Assembly (NCBI RefSeq): GCF_024227435.1 | Contig: NZ_CP100446.1 | Span: 186,001-250,000, forward strand | Length of the DNA: 64,000 bases | Reading direction: 5' to 3' | DNA from: Natrinema caseinilyticum | GTDB lineage: Archaea; Halobacteriota; Halobacteria; Halobacteriales; Natrialbaceae | Shown: in pieces, positions 43,736 through 52,531 of the stretch | Layout: every line of letters starts with the position of its first letter | Position numbering within the stretch: position 1 is the stretch's first letter | Position numbers and translations under genes: made by a program | Notes under the pieces: generated by a model | Databases searched by the model: none | What the model was told of the DNA's origin: nothing | What the model saw: the letters and a program-made list of their open reading frames with translations, nothing else

Positions 43736-44884
43736 ATGTCTCCGTTTGAGCGGCTCACGGAGGTATTCCATTCCTCGCCACAGTACGAGGCAACGCAACT
43801 CGATTTCGAAGGCGGAGAACCGTTCGTGCAACGGCAAGCAGACACTCCCGGGACGTTGCTGCGGATCCGTCCCTACAAAGAGAACGAGGGAGTGGTGGAT
43901 GGAGCCGGGTTGCTCCAGTCAGTCCACGACGTGACCACCAATTTCCGCGGGAAGAACACGAGCGATCACCACTCGTTCGAGGTCTGGTTCGACGAGGGAA
44001 AGATCTGCTTCTATATGCACGCTGCTACCGACGCAGCCGCTGACAAGTTCCGGCGCCGTGTCGGGAACAACTACGCCAACAGCGAGGTTTTCCGTGTTGA
44101 GGATGGCCACGCATTCCCCATCATCGAGCCTGACGAGTACGTCGCTGGGGCCTGGCTCGAGATGGAGAAGATCCCCTACTACCCGATACGCCATGATAAC
44201 AGCGAAGGTTTCGAGACGGATCCATACGGCGAGATCACGAGCGAGATGCTGTCGCTTGACGATAGTACGGTCGTCACTCAGGTCGTCTTCCGACCTGCAA
44301 AACAGTCCTGGACCGATGGCGATCGATTCAAACACAATAGCGTCGACGAACTCGCATACGCTCTCCGCCAGGGAACATCCGTCGGCTGGCTCAACCCACG
44401 GACGAGACCAGCGAGCGAGAAGGACAAGCAAGCTGCGAAGACGATCGAACAGCAACGCGGCCAACAGGCGTTTCACGTCAACATCCGGGTCCTCGCAGCA
44501 TCATCGGAGCAGGACGAAGCCGAGGCTCGGGCGCGCGGTGTTGCAGGCATGTTCAGGAAGTACTACAACGCGGTCACCGAGCAGGGGCTCGACGATATCC
44601 CGGTCTGGCATCGCAGGAAACGAAAGCGGGCCAACCGACTTCGACGGTTCGTCCAGCGAATGAGCGATCGGGACTGGATCGATCGGCGCATGATCATGAC
44701 CGTCGACGAACTCGCCGGCGTTGCCCACATTCCGAACGCGGAGATCGAGACGCCGAACATCGACTGGCGATATACTCAACGTGGTGATCGGGTCCCCGCT
44801 GACGTCGGTCAATACAACGAATCCGCCGATCGAAGCACTCCCAATCAACAGAACGTCGCCACGGGTGGAAGGGATGGTATTTGA
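43736..44884 (+). CDS. Conjugation-operon protein of unknown function
   Basis: This is 382 residues from ATG 43736 (MSPFERLTEVFHS). It sits between the VirB4-like and TraD-like genes, 4 bp after the former and overlapping the latter by 11 bp. It is soluble, alpha/beta in look, with HHSFEVWFDEGKICFYMHAA and FHVNIRVLAASSEQDEAEAR, then a basic stretch RRKRKRANRLRRF that could bind DNA. A role in DNA transfer is inferred only from position. Confidence 0.7.
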   Translation: MSPFERLTEVFHSSPQYEATQLDFEGGEPFVQRQADTPGTLLRIRPYKENEGVVDGAGLLQSVHDVTTNFRGKNTSDHHSFEVWFDEGKICFYMHAATDAAADKFRRRVGNNYANSEVFRVEDGHAFPIIEPDEYVAGAWLEMEKIPYYPIRHDNSEGFETDPYGEITSEMLSLDDSTVVTQVVFRPAKQSWTDGDRFKHNSVDELAYALRQGTSVGWLNPRTRPASEKDKQAAKTIEQQRGQQAFHVNIRVLAASSEQDEAEARARGVAGMFRKYYNAVTEQGLDDIPVWHRRKRKRANRLRRFVQRMSDRDWIDRRMIMTVDELAGVAHIPNAEIETPNIDWRYTQRGDRVPADVGQYNESADRSTPNQQNVATGGRDGI

Positions 44885-47800
44885 TCGCTTCTTCCGCAGC
44901 GAATCTGCCGAATCGTCAGCGAAAGGGGATGAGCAGACGAATACAGGTACACGAGCCATCGAAGGGGGAGAATCACTAGCTGAGTCACCACCCGTTCCTC
45001 AGTCGCGATTCGGCGAGTCGTACGATATCATCGAACGAGAGACGACCTCCATCGGCGGAGAGTCTGTAATATCTGTTACAGACAGTGAAGGCGTGGTCGC
45101 AGGCTCGTACATCCGCGAGATGTTCGAGGCAGGTGCCCATTCAGATTCATCTACCGTCCCGCTCTGGATTGGGTACGACGAGGATCCACAACGGGGGTTC
45201 CGCGAAGCACCGCTTCGATTCGATTCGCTCTTCCGCCATATCTGGATTACGGGAACCACTGGCTACGGGAAAACTACGGCGTTGCTGAATATGATGGTCC
45301 AGTGGGCGTATTCGGGCTACGGGTTCGTTTACTTCGACCCGAAAGGCCGTGACTCGCGCGAACTCCTCCGGAAGCTTCCCGAAAACCGTCTCGAGGACGT
45401 GATCTGGATCGAGCCCGGATCGACAACGCACGAGAAGACGGTCGGGATGAATTTCCTCGAGGTGCCCGAGTGCCAGACGATCGAGGAACTCGAGAACGAG
45501 ATCGAAGGCCGGGTCGAGAATCTGAAAGCGGTCTTCGACACGTCCGACTACTGGGGCATCAACATGGAGGCGATTACCGAGACGATGGCCCGTGCGATGA
45601 TGAAATCGGAGAAACCGTTCTCGGTCATCGATATGTACTTCACGCTGCTCAACGCCGAGCGACGCGAAGATTTCGCACTCGACGTCGAGGATCCCTATAT
45701 CCGGGAGTTCTGTCTCGAGATCGCGAACATGGAAGAAGAGACGGTCCGACCCCTCCTGAAACGGATCAAGTCCTGGGTCGAAAATTCGGTGATCCGTCGG
45801 ATTATTGCCCATCGCGAGAGTACGATCGACTTCCGAGACATCATCGACAACGATCGGATCGTCATCGTCCGAACGCCTGTCGAAAACACGGACATTAAGA
45901 AGATGGTCACGCTCGGCGTGATGCGGAATCTCTGGAGTGCTATTCAGCAACGGTCGTACGAACGCGTTGCCGATCCGGACCCCTATTTCGTTCTCTGTGA
46001 CGAGTTCGACGATATCGCGAGCGACAATCTCGACATCGAGTCGATGCTGGCCCGGGCCCGATCGATGCGACTGTCGGTGACTCTTGCCTCACAGTATCCC
46101 TCACAGTTCGAAGAGGGGACGCTCAAGGCGATGCAGAACAACTGTGACAACCTTCTCGCGTTCTCGGTGAACGACGTCGACGACGCCCGACTCCTGATGA
46201 AACGGTTCCAGGGCTATACAGCGGAGGACCTGATCTCGACTGATCAGTATCAGGCCTGGACGAAACTGCCCCTCGACGGTGGGCGCTACTCCGAGCCCGT
46301 TCTTCTCAACTCGTTCCCACCGTATCCTCCGCTTCGAGGAGCTGATGCGGTCGATGACATCATTGAGCAGAGTTTGGATCGCTACGGGACGGAACCGCTG
46401 ACGGATGCAGAGATCCTCCAGAACCTCATCTACAGCGACGCGAACAAGGCAGTCAATCCAGCGAAAATCCTCGACGAAACGATGGCCGACGCAATTCGCA
46501 CGGTCCAGATCCGGGAGGGCGTTCGGACGGAAAACGGCTGGGTCGATGTCACGGCTGTCGATGAGGAACTGTCTATGAAACTCAAGAAGAGCGAACTCGA
46601 GGTTGAGTATGCACACGAAGACCTTCCCGACGTGCGTGACGCGTCGCGATTGATCGACGTCGACCTGCAGGACGACGAGATCGTTGTTCGCCTCACTGAC
46701 GAAGGAGAAACACAGGTACAACCCGAGACAGGAATTGTCGGATCAGCCGGCGGGGCAAGCCACGATGCATTGCTCATGGATACAGAGGTGGCGCTTACAG
46801 AACGCGGGTTCAGTGTCGAAATCCTCGAGCAAGACGGGAGCGAACAGCCTGACGCCACTGCGACACACCCTGACCACGACGGTGTGTTCAATATCGAGGC
46901 CGAGACGACAACGCCTGACCGTCCCGCGAAGGTACTACAGAATCTCAAACGCGCTCACGAGGAGGATCGTATTCCGATCTTCGTTGTCCGTCCCGGTGAC
47001 CCTGAGACTGAATGGGCTAAGCGGGTCGAGAACATCCTGTCGCCGCCACTGCGCGAACGAGCGGACGGGACAGAGCAGTTCTATAATTTCGATGAGATCG
47101 TGACGTTTGGCGGTGGCGCAACAGCTCACGGTGGCGTAACCGCTGTTCGGCCACGCACATCCGGGTCAAATCGGACGGTCTGGATGCGTGAGGGCGAGGA
47201 CCGTGTTCTATCTGATGGCGACATAGAGTTGACCCGCGTTCCGGCCGATAAACCGCTCTCGAAGGATAGCATTCCAGCCTACTATAGTCACGACCGGGAA
47301 ACGGGACAGTACACCGTCTACCGGACTGGAGAGAGTCACAAATACGACTCCAAGGCCGACTTCGAACAGGATTGGACGCCGATCAAACGACCGTTCATCC
47401 CTGCCACCGACCTCCCGAACGTAGACTATTCGCGAGACAGTTACCTCGTGGTGATCCTGCCACCCAACGGTAACCCACTGGTTTTCCAGCATGGAGAGAC
47501 GTATCCGCTACCCGAGAATCCAGATCGCGAGGATCTGTGGCCCAGTGAATCTACAGTTGAGTCGCCTCAATCCGATAGCATGCAAACAGATTCTGGCGAG
47601 GATTCGTTATCACTACCGGTAGAATCTGATCCACCAGCTACGACTGCGTCAGTGGATGTCGATCCAGATGGAGACGGTGTCGAAGCGTTCACTGCGATGT
47701 ACGTCAGGCAAGTCGAGGGTGCGAAGGTTCCCCAAGAGGAGGTATTTCAGGCCTACGCTACCTGGACTGACCAGCAGAATATTGACGGAACGACCAAGGG

Positions 47801-47930
47801 CTGGTTCACCCGGAAATTACGGAACGTCGTTGATCTCGAGACTGACCGGTCCAGAGTAGACGGAGAACGTGTCCAGTTCTACATCGGTCTGACCCTGACA
47901 CAGGAAGGGAACGCACTGCTGGATCAATGA
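44874..47930 (+). CDS. TraD/HerA-like coupling ATPase with extra C-terminal domains
   Basis: This is 1018 residues from ATG 44874 (MVFDRFFRSE), overlapping the previous gene. It has Walker A GTTGYGKTT (127-135), YFDPKGRDSRELL, and Walker B VLCDEFDDIAS with LASQYPSQFEE, the pattern of coupling proteins that bring DNA to the transfer channel. Around residues 640-700 DATATHPDHDGVFNIEAETT resembles a PD-(D/E)XK-like core. The last 90 residues (FTAMYVRQVEGAKVPQEEVF, WFTRKLRNVV) look like the winged helix at the end of D5/plasmid primases. No N-terminal helices are obvious. It is the least damaged gene of the conjugation block. Confidence 0.78.
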   Translation: MVFDRFFRSESAESSAKGDEQTNTGTRAIEGGESLAESPPVPQSRFGESYDIIERETTSIGGESVISVTDSEGVVAGSYIREMFEAGAHSDSSTVPLWIGYDEDPQRGFREAPLRFDSLFRHIWITGTTGYGKTTALLNMMVQWAYSGYGFVYFDPKGRDSRELLRKLPENRLEDVIWIEPGSTTHEKTVGMNFLEVPECQTIEELENEIEGRVENLKAVFDTSDYWGINMEAITETMARAMMKSEKPFSVIDMYFTLLNAERREDFALDVEDPYIREFCLEIANMEEETVRPLLKRIKSWVENSVIRRIIAHRESTIDFRDIIDNDRIVIVRTPVENTDIKKMVTLGVMRNLWSAIQQRSYERVADPDPYFVLCDEFDDIASDNLDIESMLARARSMRLSVTLASQYPSQFEEGTLKAMQNNCDNLLAFSVNDVDDARLLMKRFQGYTAEDLISTDQYQAWTKLPLDGGRYSEPVLLNSFPPYPPLRGADAVDDIIEQSLDRYGTEPLTDAEILQNLIYSDANKAVNPAKILDETMADAIRTVQIREGVRTENGWVDVTAVDEELSMKLKKSELEVEYAHEDLPDVRDASRLIDVDLQDDEIVVRLTDEGETQVQPETGIVGSAGGASHDALLMDTEVALTERGFSVEILEQDGSEQPDATATHPDHDGVFNIEAETTTPDRPAKVLQNLKRAHEEDRIPIFVVRPGDPETEWAKRVENILSPPLRERADGTEQFYNFDEIVTFGGGATAHGGVTAVRPRTSGSNRTVWMREGEDRVLSDGDIELTRVPADKPLSKDSIPAYYSHDRETGQYTVYRTGESHKYDSKADFEQDWTPIKRPFIPATDLPNVDYSRDSYLVVILPPNGNPLVFQHGETYPLPENPDREDLWPSESTVESPQSDSMQTDSGEDSLSLPVESDPPATTASVDVDPDGDGVEAFTAMYVRQVEGAKVPQEEVFQAYATWTDQQNIDGTTKGWFTRKLRNVVDLETDRSRVDGERVQFYIGLTLTQEGNALLDQ

Positions 47931-48297
47931 GGCCTACCAGCCATATGACACACAAAAATCGGGCCTCAGCAGTCGTTCCCTGCCGCTGGATCCCAGCTTG
48001 GAGTACTGGTCAGTACAGGGCCTTAGATGGCCATAATCCCGTATCACAATCATCTGTCCACGCAGATCGGGCGGCCAGACAAACTGCATGGACATGCCTG
48101 TCCAGCCAGAACCGTATGACAGAAGCGCCGTCCACGCACAAATTCGACCCACAACCAACTAGTATATACTGGGTTCATCCCGCAGAACGATGGGTGGACA
48201 GGCAGGTCAGACAACACGGAGGCTATCAATCATTCTCTCGAGAAGATGACATAGTTTGTTCGAGGGCGATAGCGGATGCCCCTCAAGGAGGTCACCA
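47931..48297 (+). other. Inverted-repeat-rich gap between coupling ATPase and primase genes
   Basis: About 367 bp without a gene. GTACTG-GT-CAGTAC (48003-48016), TGGACA-TGCC-TGTCCA (48089-48104), and TGGACAGGCA (48195-48204), which is the exact complement of TGCCTGTCCA (48095-48104) 100 bp earlier. AGTATATACT near 48163 could be a promoter. The setting between transfer and primase genes would suit an origin of transfer or replication control region, but no nick site can be assigned. Confidence 0.45.
48286..48292 (+). promoter_or_regulatory. Strong Shine-Dalgarno for the primase gene
   Basis: AGGAGGT ends 5 nt before ATG 48298 and matches the 16S 3' end perfectly. Haloarchaeal messages are often leaderless, so this marks a leadered mRNA and fixes the primase start. 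Confidence 0.7.
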
Positions 48298-49557
48298 ATG
48301 AGTATCGAAAATTCAATCGACACAGCAGCACTGCCAAGTGGCTTGCGAGAGCGCAACCAGTGGGTCTGCTGGAGAGAAGAAAATCGGGATGGAAAGCCAA
48401 CGAAGATACCGGTGTCACCAAGCAGTGGTGGGTTCGCATCGTCAACGGACTCAGATACTTGGGCTTCGTTCGAGACAGCCCTCGAGTACGCCGACACAGA
48501 GAACGCCGATGGTATCGGATTCGTCTTTTCTGACGATGATCCCATCGTCGGCGTGGACCTGGATGACTGTCGAGACCCCGAAACGGAAGACGTCAACGAG
48601 ATAGCGTCGGATATCATCGAGCGCCTCGATTCCTATACGGAGATCTCTCCGTCAGGCACTGGATATCATGTGCTCATTGAGGGAGAACTCCCAGATGGCC
48701 GGAATCGCCGCGGCAGTATCGAACTGTACGACACCGCTCGGTTTTTCACCGTGACTGGCGATCATCTCGAGGAGACGCCACCCCGCGTTGCTCGCCGGCA
48801 AGACGCACTTGTCGCAATTCACCGCGAATACGTTCAGGAGACAGACACCGACAGCGGCTCAGAATCCGGCTCTCGTGGTCCGGCAAATGACCAGTCACAA
48901 TCGACCGGTACGGTCGATCTCGAGGATGAGGATCTCCTCGAGAAAGCACGGAATGCATCGAACGGAGAGAAGTTCGAACGGTTATGGCGTGGCTCGACTG
49001 CTGGCTACGACAGCCACTCAGAAGCCGATATGGCGCTGTGCTGTCTGCTGGCGTTCTGGACGGGCGGGAACCAGACACGAATCAATCGCCTGTTTCGACA
49101 GTCGGGCCTTCTCCGAGAGAAATGGGACGAGGTACACTATGCCGATGGATCGACCTACGGTGAAAAGACGGTCGAACGAGCTATTGCGAACACCTCTGAG
49201 TTCTATGATCCAGATGCAGGAGAGTCATCGACTGAAATCTCGAAAGACCAAAACGAATCGTCGACCACCGACGGACGTGACGAAACGAAGCAAAACCATG
49301 CCTATCTGGTCGAGAAAAATCGGTTGCTAAAAGACCGTATCAATGACCTCGAGGCCACGGTTGAGCGAAAAACCGAGCGAATTACCGAACTCGAGGAAGA
49401 GATTGAACGACTCAAAGTCGAACTCGAAGACAGTAACCGAGACACAGACGCGAGTCCTGGAGAACGAGCAGTCACCCCAAAGGAAGGCAAGCATGAGTCC
49501 AAGGCAACGTCTGTGTGGGGAAGGACGAAACGATTGTTCGGGAATGGCCCCGAATGA
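48298..49557 (+). CDS. PrimPol-like plasmid primase (NrS-1-type) with coiled-coil tail
   Basis: This is 419 residues from ATG 48298, fixed by the Shine-Dalgarno. The N-domain resembles archaeo-eukaryotic primases: VGVDLDDC (metal-binding D-x-D near 82-86) and EISPSGTGYHVLIEG (S-x-H-like nucleotide site). The middle FWTGGNQTRINRLFRQSGLL matches the helical domain that follows in NrS-1-like polymerases. The tail is a long coiled coil (LKDRINDLEATVERKTERIT and on). It probably primes plasmid or transferred strand synthesis. The nested element copy E and a TnpB element follow directly. Confidence 0.78.
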   Translation: MSIENSIDTAALPSGLRERNQWVCWREENRDGKPTKIPVSPSSGGFASSTDSDTWASFETALEYADTENADGIGFVFSDDDPIVGVDLDDCRDPETEDVNEIASDIIERLDSYTEISPSGTGYHVLIEGELPDGRNRRGSIELYDTARFFTVTGDHLEETPPRVARRQDALVAIHREYVQETDTDSGSESGSRGPANDQSQSTGTVDLEDEDLLEKARNASNGEKFERLWRGSTAGYDSHSEADMALCCLLAFWTGGNQTRINRLFRQSGLLREKWDEVHYADGSTYGEKTVERAIANTSEFYDPDAGESSTEISKDQNESSTTDGRDETKQNHAYLVEKNRLLKDRINDLEATVERKTERITELEEEIERLKVELEDSNRDTDASPGERAVTPKEGKHESKATSVWGRTKRLFGNGPE

Positions 49558-49582
49558 AAGTGAACCGGTGTGGTTCCGTTTG

Positions 49583-49604
49583 CCATCCCCGAGAGGGGTG
49601 ATGG
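49583..49604 (+). promoter_or_regulatory. Nested palindromic element, copy E
   Basis: Outer arms CCATC (49583-49587) and GATGG (49600-49604); inner CCCC-GAGA-GGGG (49587-49598). It is preceded by CCGTTTGCC, like the GAGTTTGTC before copies C and D. An ATG lies 35 nt after it (49640), just before the right end of the TnpB element, so the gene it once controlled may have been displaced by the insertion. Confidence 0.55.
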
Positions 49605-49643
49605 GTCCTCGAACCAGATACAGTATAGACCATCCAGGGATGT

Positions 49644-49780
49644 GTGAACTACCCCACCCTACTCGCTCACCGCTGACGCGGTTCGCTCCTTGAGGGTGGG
49701 GCTTCCTGCTTCCACGACGCGCTTTGCAGACACAGGTGTATCCACAGGGAGCCCAGTCTCCACAGGCGGTGATTCGGAGC
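49644..49780 (-). ncRNA. Predicted omega RNA of TnpB
   Basis: TnpB guide RNAs overlap the 3' end of tnpB and the right end of the element. Here the right-end hairpin (49652-49701) lies within the last codons of tnpB. The scaffold would end near 49644 and the guide would be the flanking DNA below that position, which includes the segment after copy E. The 5' boundary is a guess. Confidence 0.4.
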
Positions 49781-50888
49781 GTCCCGCTCCTACATCTTCG
49801 AGGCCGCGAGAAAGAATGTTCCACGCCGCGTTCGCGTCCCTATCTGCCTCGAACCCACACGACGGGCACGAGTGTTCACGAACCCACAGCGGCTTGTCCG
49901 TCTTGACACCGCAAGACGCGCACTCCTTCGTCGTATCTTTCGGGTCAACCGCGACGAAGTGCGTTCCCTCGCGCTCGCACTTGTATTCGAGCATCCGAAG
50001 GAATGTCCCCCACGCCGCCCCTGCTCGATTCCGTGAGTTACCGGGGAGTTCGACCAGTCCCTTCGCGTCCAAGTCCTCAACCGCCACCAAGTCGTACTCG
50101 CGAGCGTAGTAGTTCGATAACTTGTGGAGGAAGTCTCGTCGCTTCCGCTTCAACTCGGCGTGGCGTTCGGCCACTACCTTCCGTTGTTTCTCCCAATTCG
50201 TAGAGCCGTGTTCCTTCCGCGAGAGGTCACGTTGGGCGCGTTCGAGTCGCTCACGTTCCTTGCCGAAGTCGGGGCTCTCGATGGCGTACCCGTCGGTGTC
50301 GTGTACGTACGTGAGAATCCCCACGTCAATGCCGACGACCTTCTCGGGCGTCTCCGGCTTTTCAGCCGTGGCTTCGTCCACGTCGATGCCGAACGTAGCG
50401 AACCATTCACCCGTGGGTTCTCGCTTGACCGTGACCTGCTTGATGGTCGCGTTCTCGGGTATATCTCGGTGGAGGTGAATCGGTATCTCACCGATTTTGC
50501 TCAACCACAGCACAGGCCGACCACTCGTATTCTTGAGTTCGAAGCCGGACTGGTTGTAGGTGAGCGACCGATACTCCCGAGGTGGTTTCCACGTGAGCAT
50601 CCCCACGGCGCGTCCGTACTCCTTCTGCGCTTTGAGCGTAGAGAGGTTGTCGTAGACGCGCTTGACGACCATCTGCAACACTTTCGAGTGAATGTCTCCG
50701 AGGTCGTCCCACCACGATTTGAGGTCGGGGAGTCGTCCCTGCACCTCGTAGCGAGCGGGAATCTCGTCACCCTCGTTGAGCAGGTAGAGGACGTGGTTGT
50801 ACAGTTGCCTACAAGTATTGACGTGGTGCAGAAGCGTCTCAGCAATGTCTTCTGGTGGGTTGAGTCGATACTTGTAGTTGTACTGCAT
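49659..50888 (-). CDS. tnpB: TnpB RNA-guided nuclease (IS200/IS605 family)
   Basis: This is a 409-residue TnpB. The RuvC-like catalytic residues are D188 (GIDVG), E271 (VEDL) and D351 (DRDANAAWN). A zinc finger CASCG ... CPSCG (about 323-345) lies between the last two. The N-terminal NKxYRLNP-type helix bundle (YKYRLNPPEDIAETL) is also present. All active-site residues are kept, so it may still cut DNA under an omega RNA guide. It starts just after the DUF2080 gene on the same strand and ends 15 bp inside the right end. Confidence 0.92.
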   Translation of the reverse strand: MQYNYKYRLNPPEDIAETLLHHVNTCRQLYNHVLYLLNEGDEIPARYEVQGRLPDLKSWWDDLGDIHSKVLQMVVKRVYDNLSTLKAQKEYGRAVGMLTWKPPREYRSLTYNQSGFELKNTSGRPVLWLSKIGEIPIHLHRDIPENATIKQVTVKREPTGEWFATFGIDVDEATAEKPETPEKVVGIDVGILTYVHDTDGYAIESPDFGKERERLERAQRDLSRKEHGSTNWEKQRKVVAERHAELKRKRRDFLHKLSNYYAREYDLVAVEDLDAKGLVELPGNSRNRAGAAWGTFLRMLEYKCEREGTHFVAVDPKDTTKECASCGVKTDKPLWVREHSCPSCGFEADRDANAAWNILSRGLEDVGAGRSESPPVETGLPVDTPVSAKRVVEAGSPTLKERTASAVSE

Positions 50889-50891
50889 TTC

Positions 50892-51038
50892 TTACTCGTC
50901 TGAACTGGGTTCGGAGGTACGGACGACTTTCACGTCGGCACCGCGCCAGCTTTTGGGAACGATGACGTGGGCGCTATTGCCCGACGGTTTTGCAGTCCCG
51001 TCGAGGACTTCTTCGCCTTCGATTTCAAACCTATCCAT
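50892..51038 (-). CDS. DUF2080 transposon-associated protein
   Basis: This is a 48-residue protein from ATG 51038 (MDRFEIEGEEVLDGTAKPSG). The G-T-A-K-P-x-G-N-S-A-H-V-x-V-P-K-x-W pattern is that of DUF2080, the usual small companion upstream of tnpB in haloarchaeal IS1341 elements. It may be an AbrB-like DNA-binding fold. It lies 3 bp from tnpB and is probably co-transcribed. Confidence 0.82.
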   Translation of the reverse strand: MDRFEIEGEEVLDGTAKPSGNSAHVIVPKSWRGADVKVVRTSEPSSDE

Positions 51039-51217
51039 CACACATGTATAGACCATATATAGACATAAAGGTAGCGGTGGGCCTGTGGGACGAGTGTCGC
51101 GGGTGTGTGAGAACCGTTCGGCGTTAACGAGACGGAGTCTCGTTCGCACACCAGAAATCGAATATTTCTGGGGACGCTGTATCCCCTCCCTACTGCGCTA
51201 CTCGGTCGATTCGCTCC

Positions 51218-51248
<31 letters not shown>

Positions 51249-51289
51249 GCCTAATTACAATTAAGTCACCGCAGAGCGATTGTGTAGAC

Positions 51290-51541
51290 ATGGCCACGGA
51301 TCTCACCGAACGGGTGCAAGAAATCGCGGAAGCGCGAGACATCCCCGAATCGGAGATCCTCGAGCAGGCACTGGAACGCGGTGTCGAGGATCTCTGGATG
51401 GATGTCGTCCTCTCACGATACGTAAACGACGAAATCGATCGGGAGAGAGCGATTGAACTCGTTGGCCGAGACCGAGTCAAGCGTGCAGACCGCGAACTGC
51501 AGGTTGTCGGCGAAGACGTTCGCTGGGGCCTGAATGCGTGA
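51290..51541 (+). CDS. Antitoxin-like protein of a PIN toxin pair
   Basis: This is an 83-residue helical protein (MATDLTERVQEIAEARDIPE) with an RHH/UPF0175-like look: a short basic-acidic N-terminal helix pair and a C-terminal tail that would wrap the toxin. It overlaps the DUF3368 gene by 4 bp, the normal layout for antitoxin then toxin. The start lies 39 bp from the left end of the TnpB element. Confidence 0.75.
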   Translation: MATDLTERVQEIAEARDIPESEILEQALERGVEDLWMDVVLSRYVNDEIDRERAIELVGRDRVKRADRELQVVGEDVRWGLNA

Positions 51542-52005
51542 TTGTTGCGGTCGCAGATACCGGTCCACTAATCCATCTCGACGAAATTGGTGTGCTTGGT
51601 TTGCTCTCAGTTGTCGATAGGCTGCTCATCCCGCACACTGTATACGAGGAACTCGAAGCAGGGACGGTTCCGTCTGCACTTACAAGTATTGAGTACGAAA
51701 CCGTCGAGGCGGAGAAAGCTGAGTTCTCTGTCGACTTAGATCCTGGGGAGACAGCCGCTCTCGCGGTCGCATCTGAGCGCTCGGCTGTCCTGCTAACTGA
51801 CGACCTCGCAGCAAGAGACGCAGCTGAAGATCTCGATGTCGAGGTACACGGCTCGATCGGTGTCATTGTTCTCGGCTTCACTCGTGGAGAACTTACTAAA
51901 TCGAAAGCTATCGATCTAATGCGGGCACTCCAAACGGAGACAAGCCTATTCATCACGGAGGCAGTCGTGGAACGCGGAATTGCGCTGCTCGAGGAATCAG
52001 CGTAG
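51538..52005 (+). CDS. DUF3368/VapC-like PIN-domain toxin
   Basis: This is a 155-residue PIN protein with a GTG start overlapping the antitoxin gene. VAVADTGPLIHLDEIG holds the first acidic residue, LDPGETAALAVA the second (E), and VLLTDDLAARDAAE the third and fourth (D-D ... D), the PIN metal site of DUF3368 proteins. They are expected to be RNases. The last 90 bp of this gene are repeated at 54261-54350, without the rest. Confidence 0.85.
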   Translation: MIVAVADTGPLIHLDEIGVLGLLSVVDRLLIPHTVYEELEAGTVPSALTSIEYETVEAEKAEFSVDLDPGETAALAVASERSAVLLTDDLAARDAAEDLDVEVHGSIGVIVLGFTRGELTKSKAIDLMRALQTETSLFITEAVVERGIALLEESA

Positions 52006-52042
52006 CTAGTCAAACGTCAGTGCTGAGGTGCGGTCGTGTCAG
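51916..52042 (+). repeat. 127-bp direct repeat, copy 1 (3' end of the PIN gene)
   Basis: This covers the last 28 or so codons of the PIN toxin and 37 bp beyond. The same sequence with about nine differences recurs at 54261-54387 in the same orientation. Confidence 0.9.
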
Positions 52043-52067
52043 ACATCAAGAGAAGACGTCAGTTCTA

Positions 52068-52108
52068 TTAACCAACAGAAACGCACAGTTGCCAACGGTG
52101 TTGGTTAA
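52068..52108 (+). promoter_or_regulatory. Inverted repeat TTAACCAACA-N21-TGTTGGTTAA, copy 1
   Basis: Perfect 10-bp arms at 52068-52077 and 52099-52108, with 21 nt between. The same arms and spacing recur at 62433-62473. Both are followed 24-27 bp later by a nested palindromic element and then a start codon. Confidence 0.7.
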
Positions 52109-52135
52109 ACACTTGCCAGCAGCAACTATTTTTCT

Positions 52136-52154
52136 CCCCCGTAGGGGCGAGGGG
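52136..52154 (+). promoter_or_regulatory. Nested palindromic element, copy B
   Basis: Outer arms CCCC (52136-52139) and GGGG (52151-52154); inner GTA-GGGG-CGA. A TATTTTTCT box precedes it as in copy A. The start of the ArdC pseudogene is 33 nt downstream. Confidence 0.55.
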
Positions 52155-52187
52155 CGTTCCACACGTAAGCGTCCGTCATCGAGAACA

Positions 52188-52485
52188 ATGGCTACGAGCG
52201 ACTCCCAGCAGGTGTCCTTCAGCGATTCGGACACCAGACGTGACGAGATGCAGAGCACGATCGAAGCGTGGATCGATGACCTTCTCGAGGCAGTAACTGA
52301 AGCAGTCTCGAGCGACGAGTTCCAGCGATGGCTCGATACCCAGAGCCGCTTTTATGACTATTCGCCTGATTGCTCGGCAGTGCCCCATGCGACTCGAGTC
52401 GCCGGCTATCGAACGTAAACCAAACTTGTTGTCCAGGACCGGGGTATAACCGAGGCAACCGTGGCAGAACGAGTTCGATCGGTCA
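52188..52485 (+). pseudogene. Truncated ArdC-like paralogue
   Basis: The first 77 residues match the ArdC-like protein at 21718 (DTRRDEMQSTIEAWIDDL, DEFQRWLDTQSRFYDY, PHATRVAGYRT). A deletion removes the RNTLLIKLQ part and a stop follows GYRT. About 46 bp later TGGCAGAACGAGTTCGATCG resumes the homologous WQNEFDR codons, so an insertion split the gene. The metallopeptidase part is gone. Confidence 0.8.
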
Positions 52486-52500
52486 CTGGGCTCCTGAGTG

Positions 52501-52507
52501 TTTATAT
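52501..52507 (+). promoter_or_regulatory. TATA box of the mntA-hepT unit
   Basis: TTTATAT lies 25 nt before ATG 52532, the spacing for a leaderless haloarchaeal transcript. Confidence 0.55.
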
Positions 52508-52531
52508 GCCACGAGACCGTATTTCAAGGCA

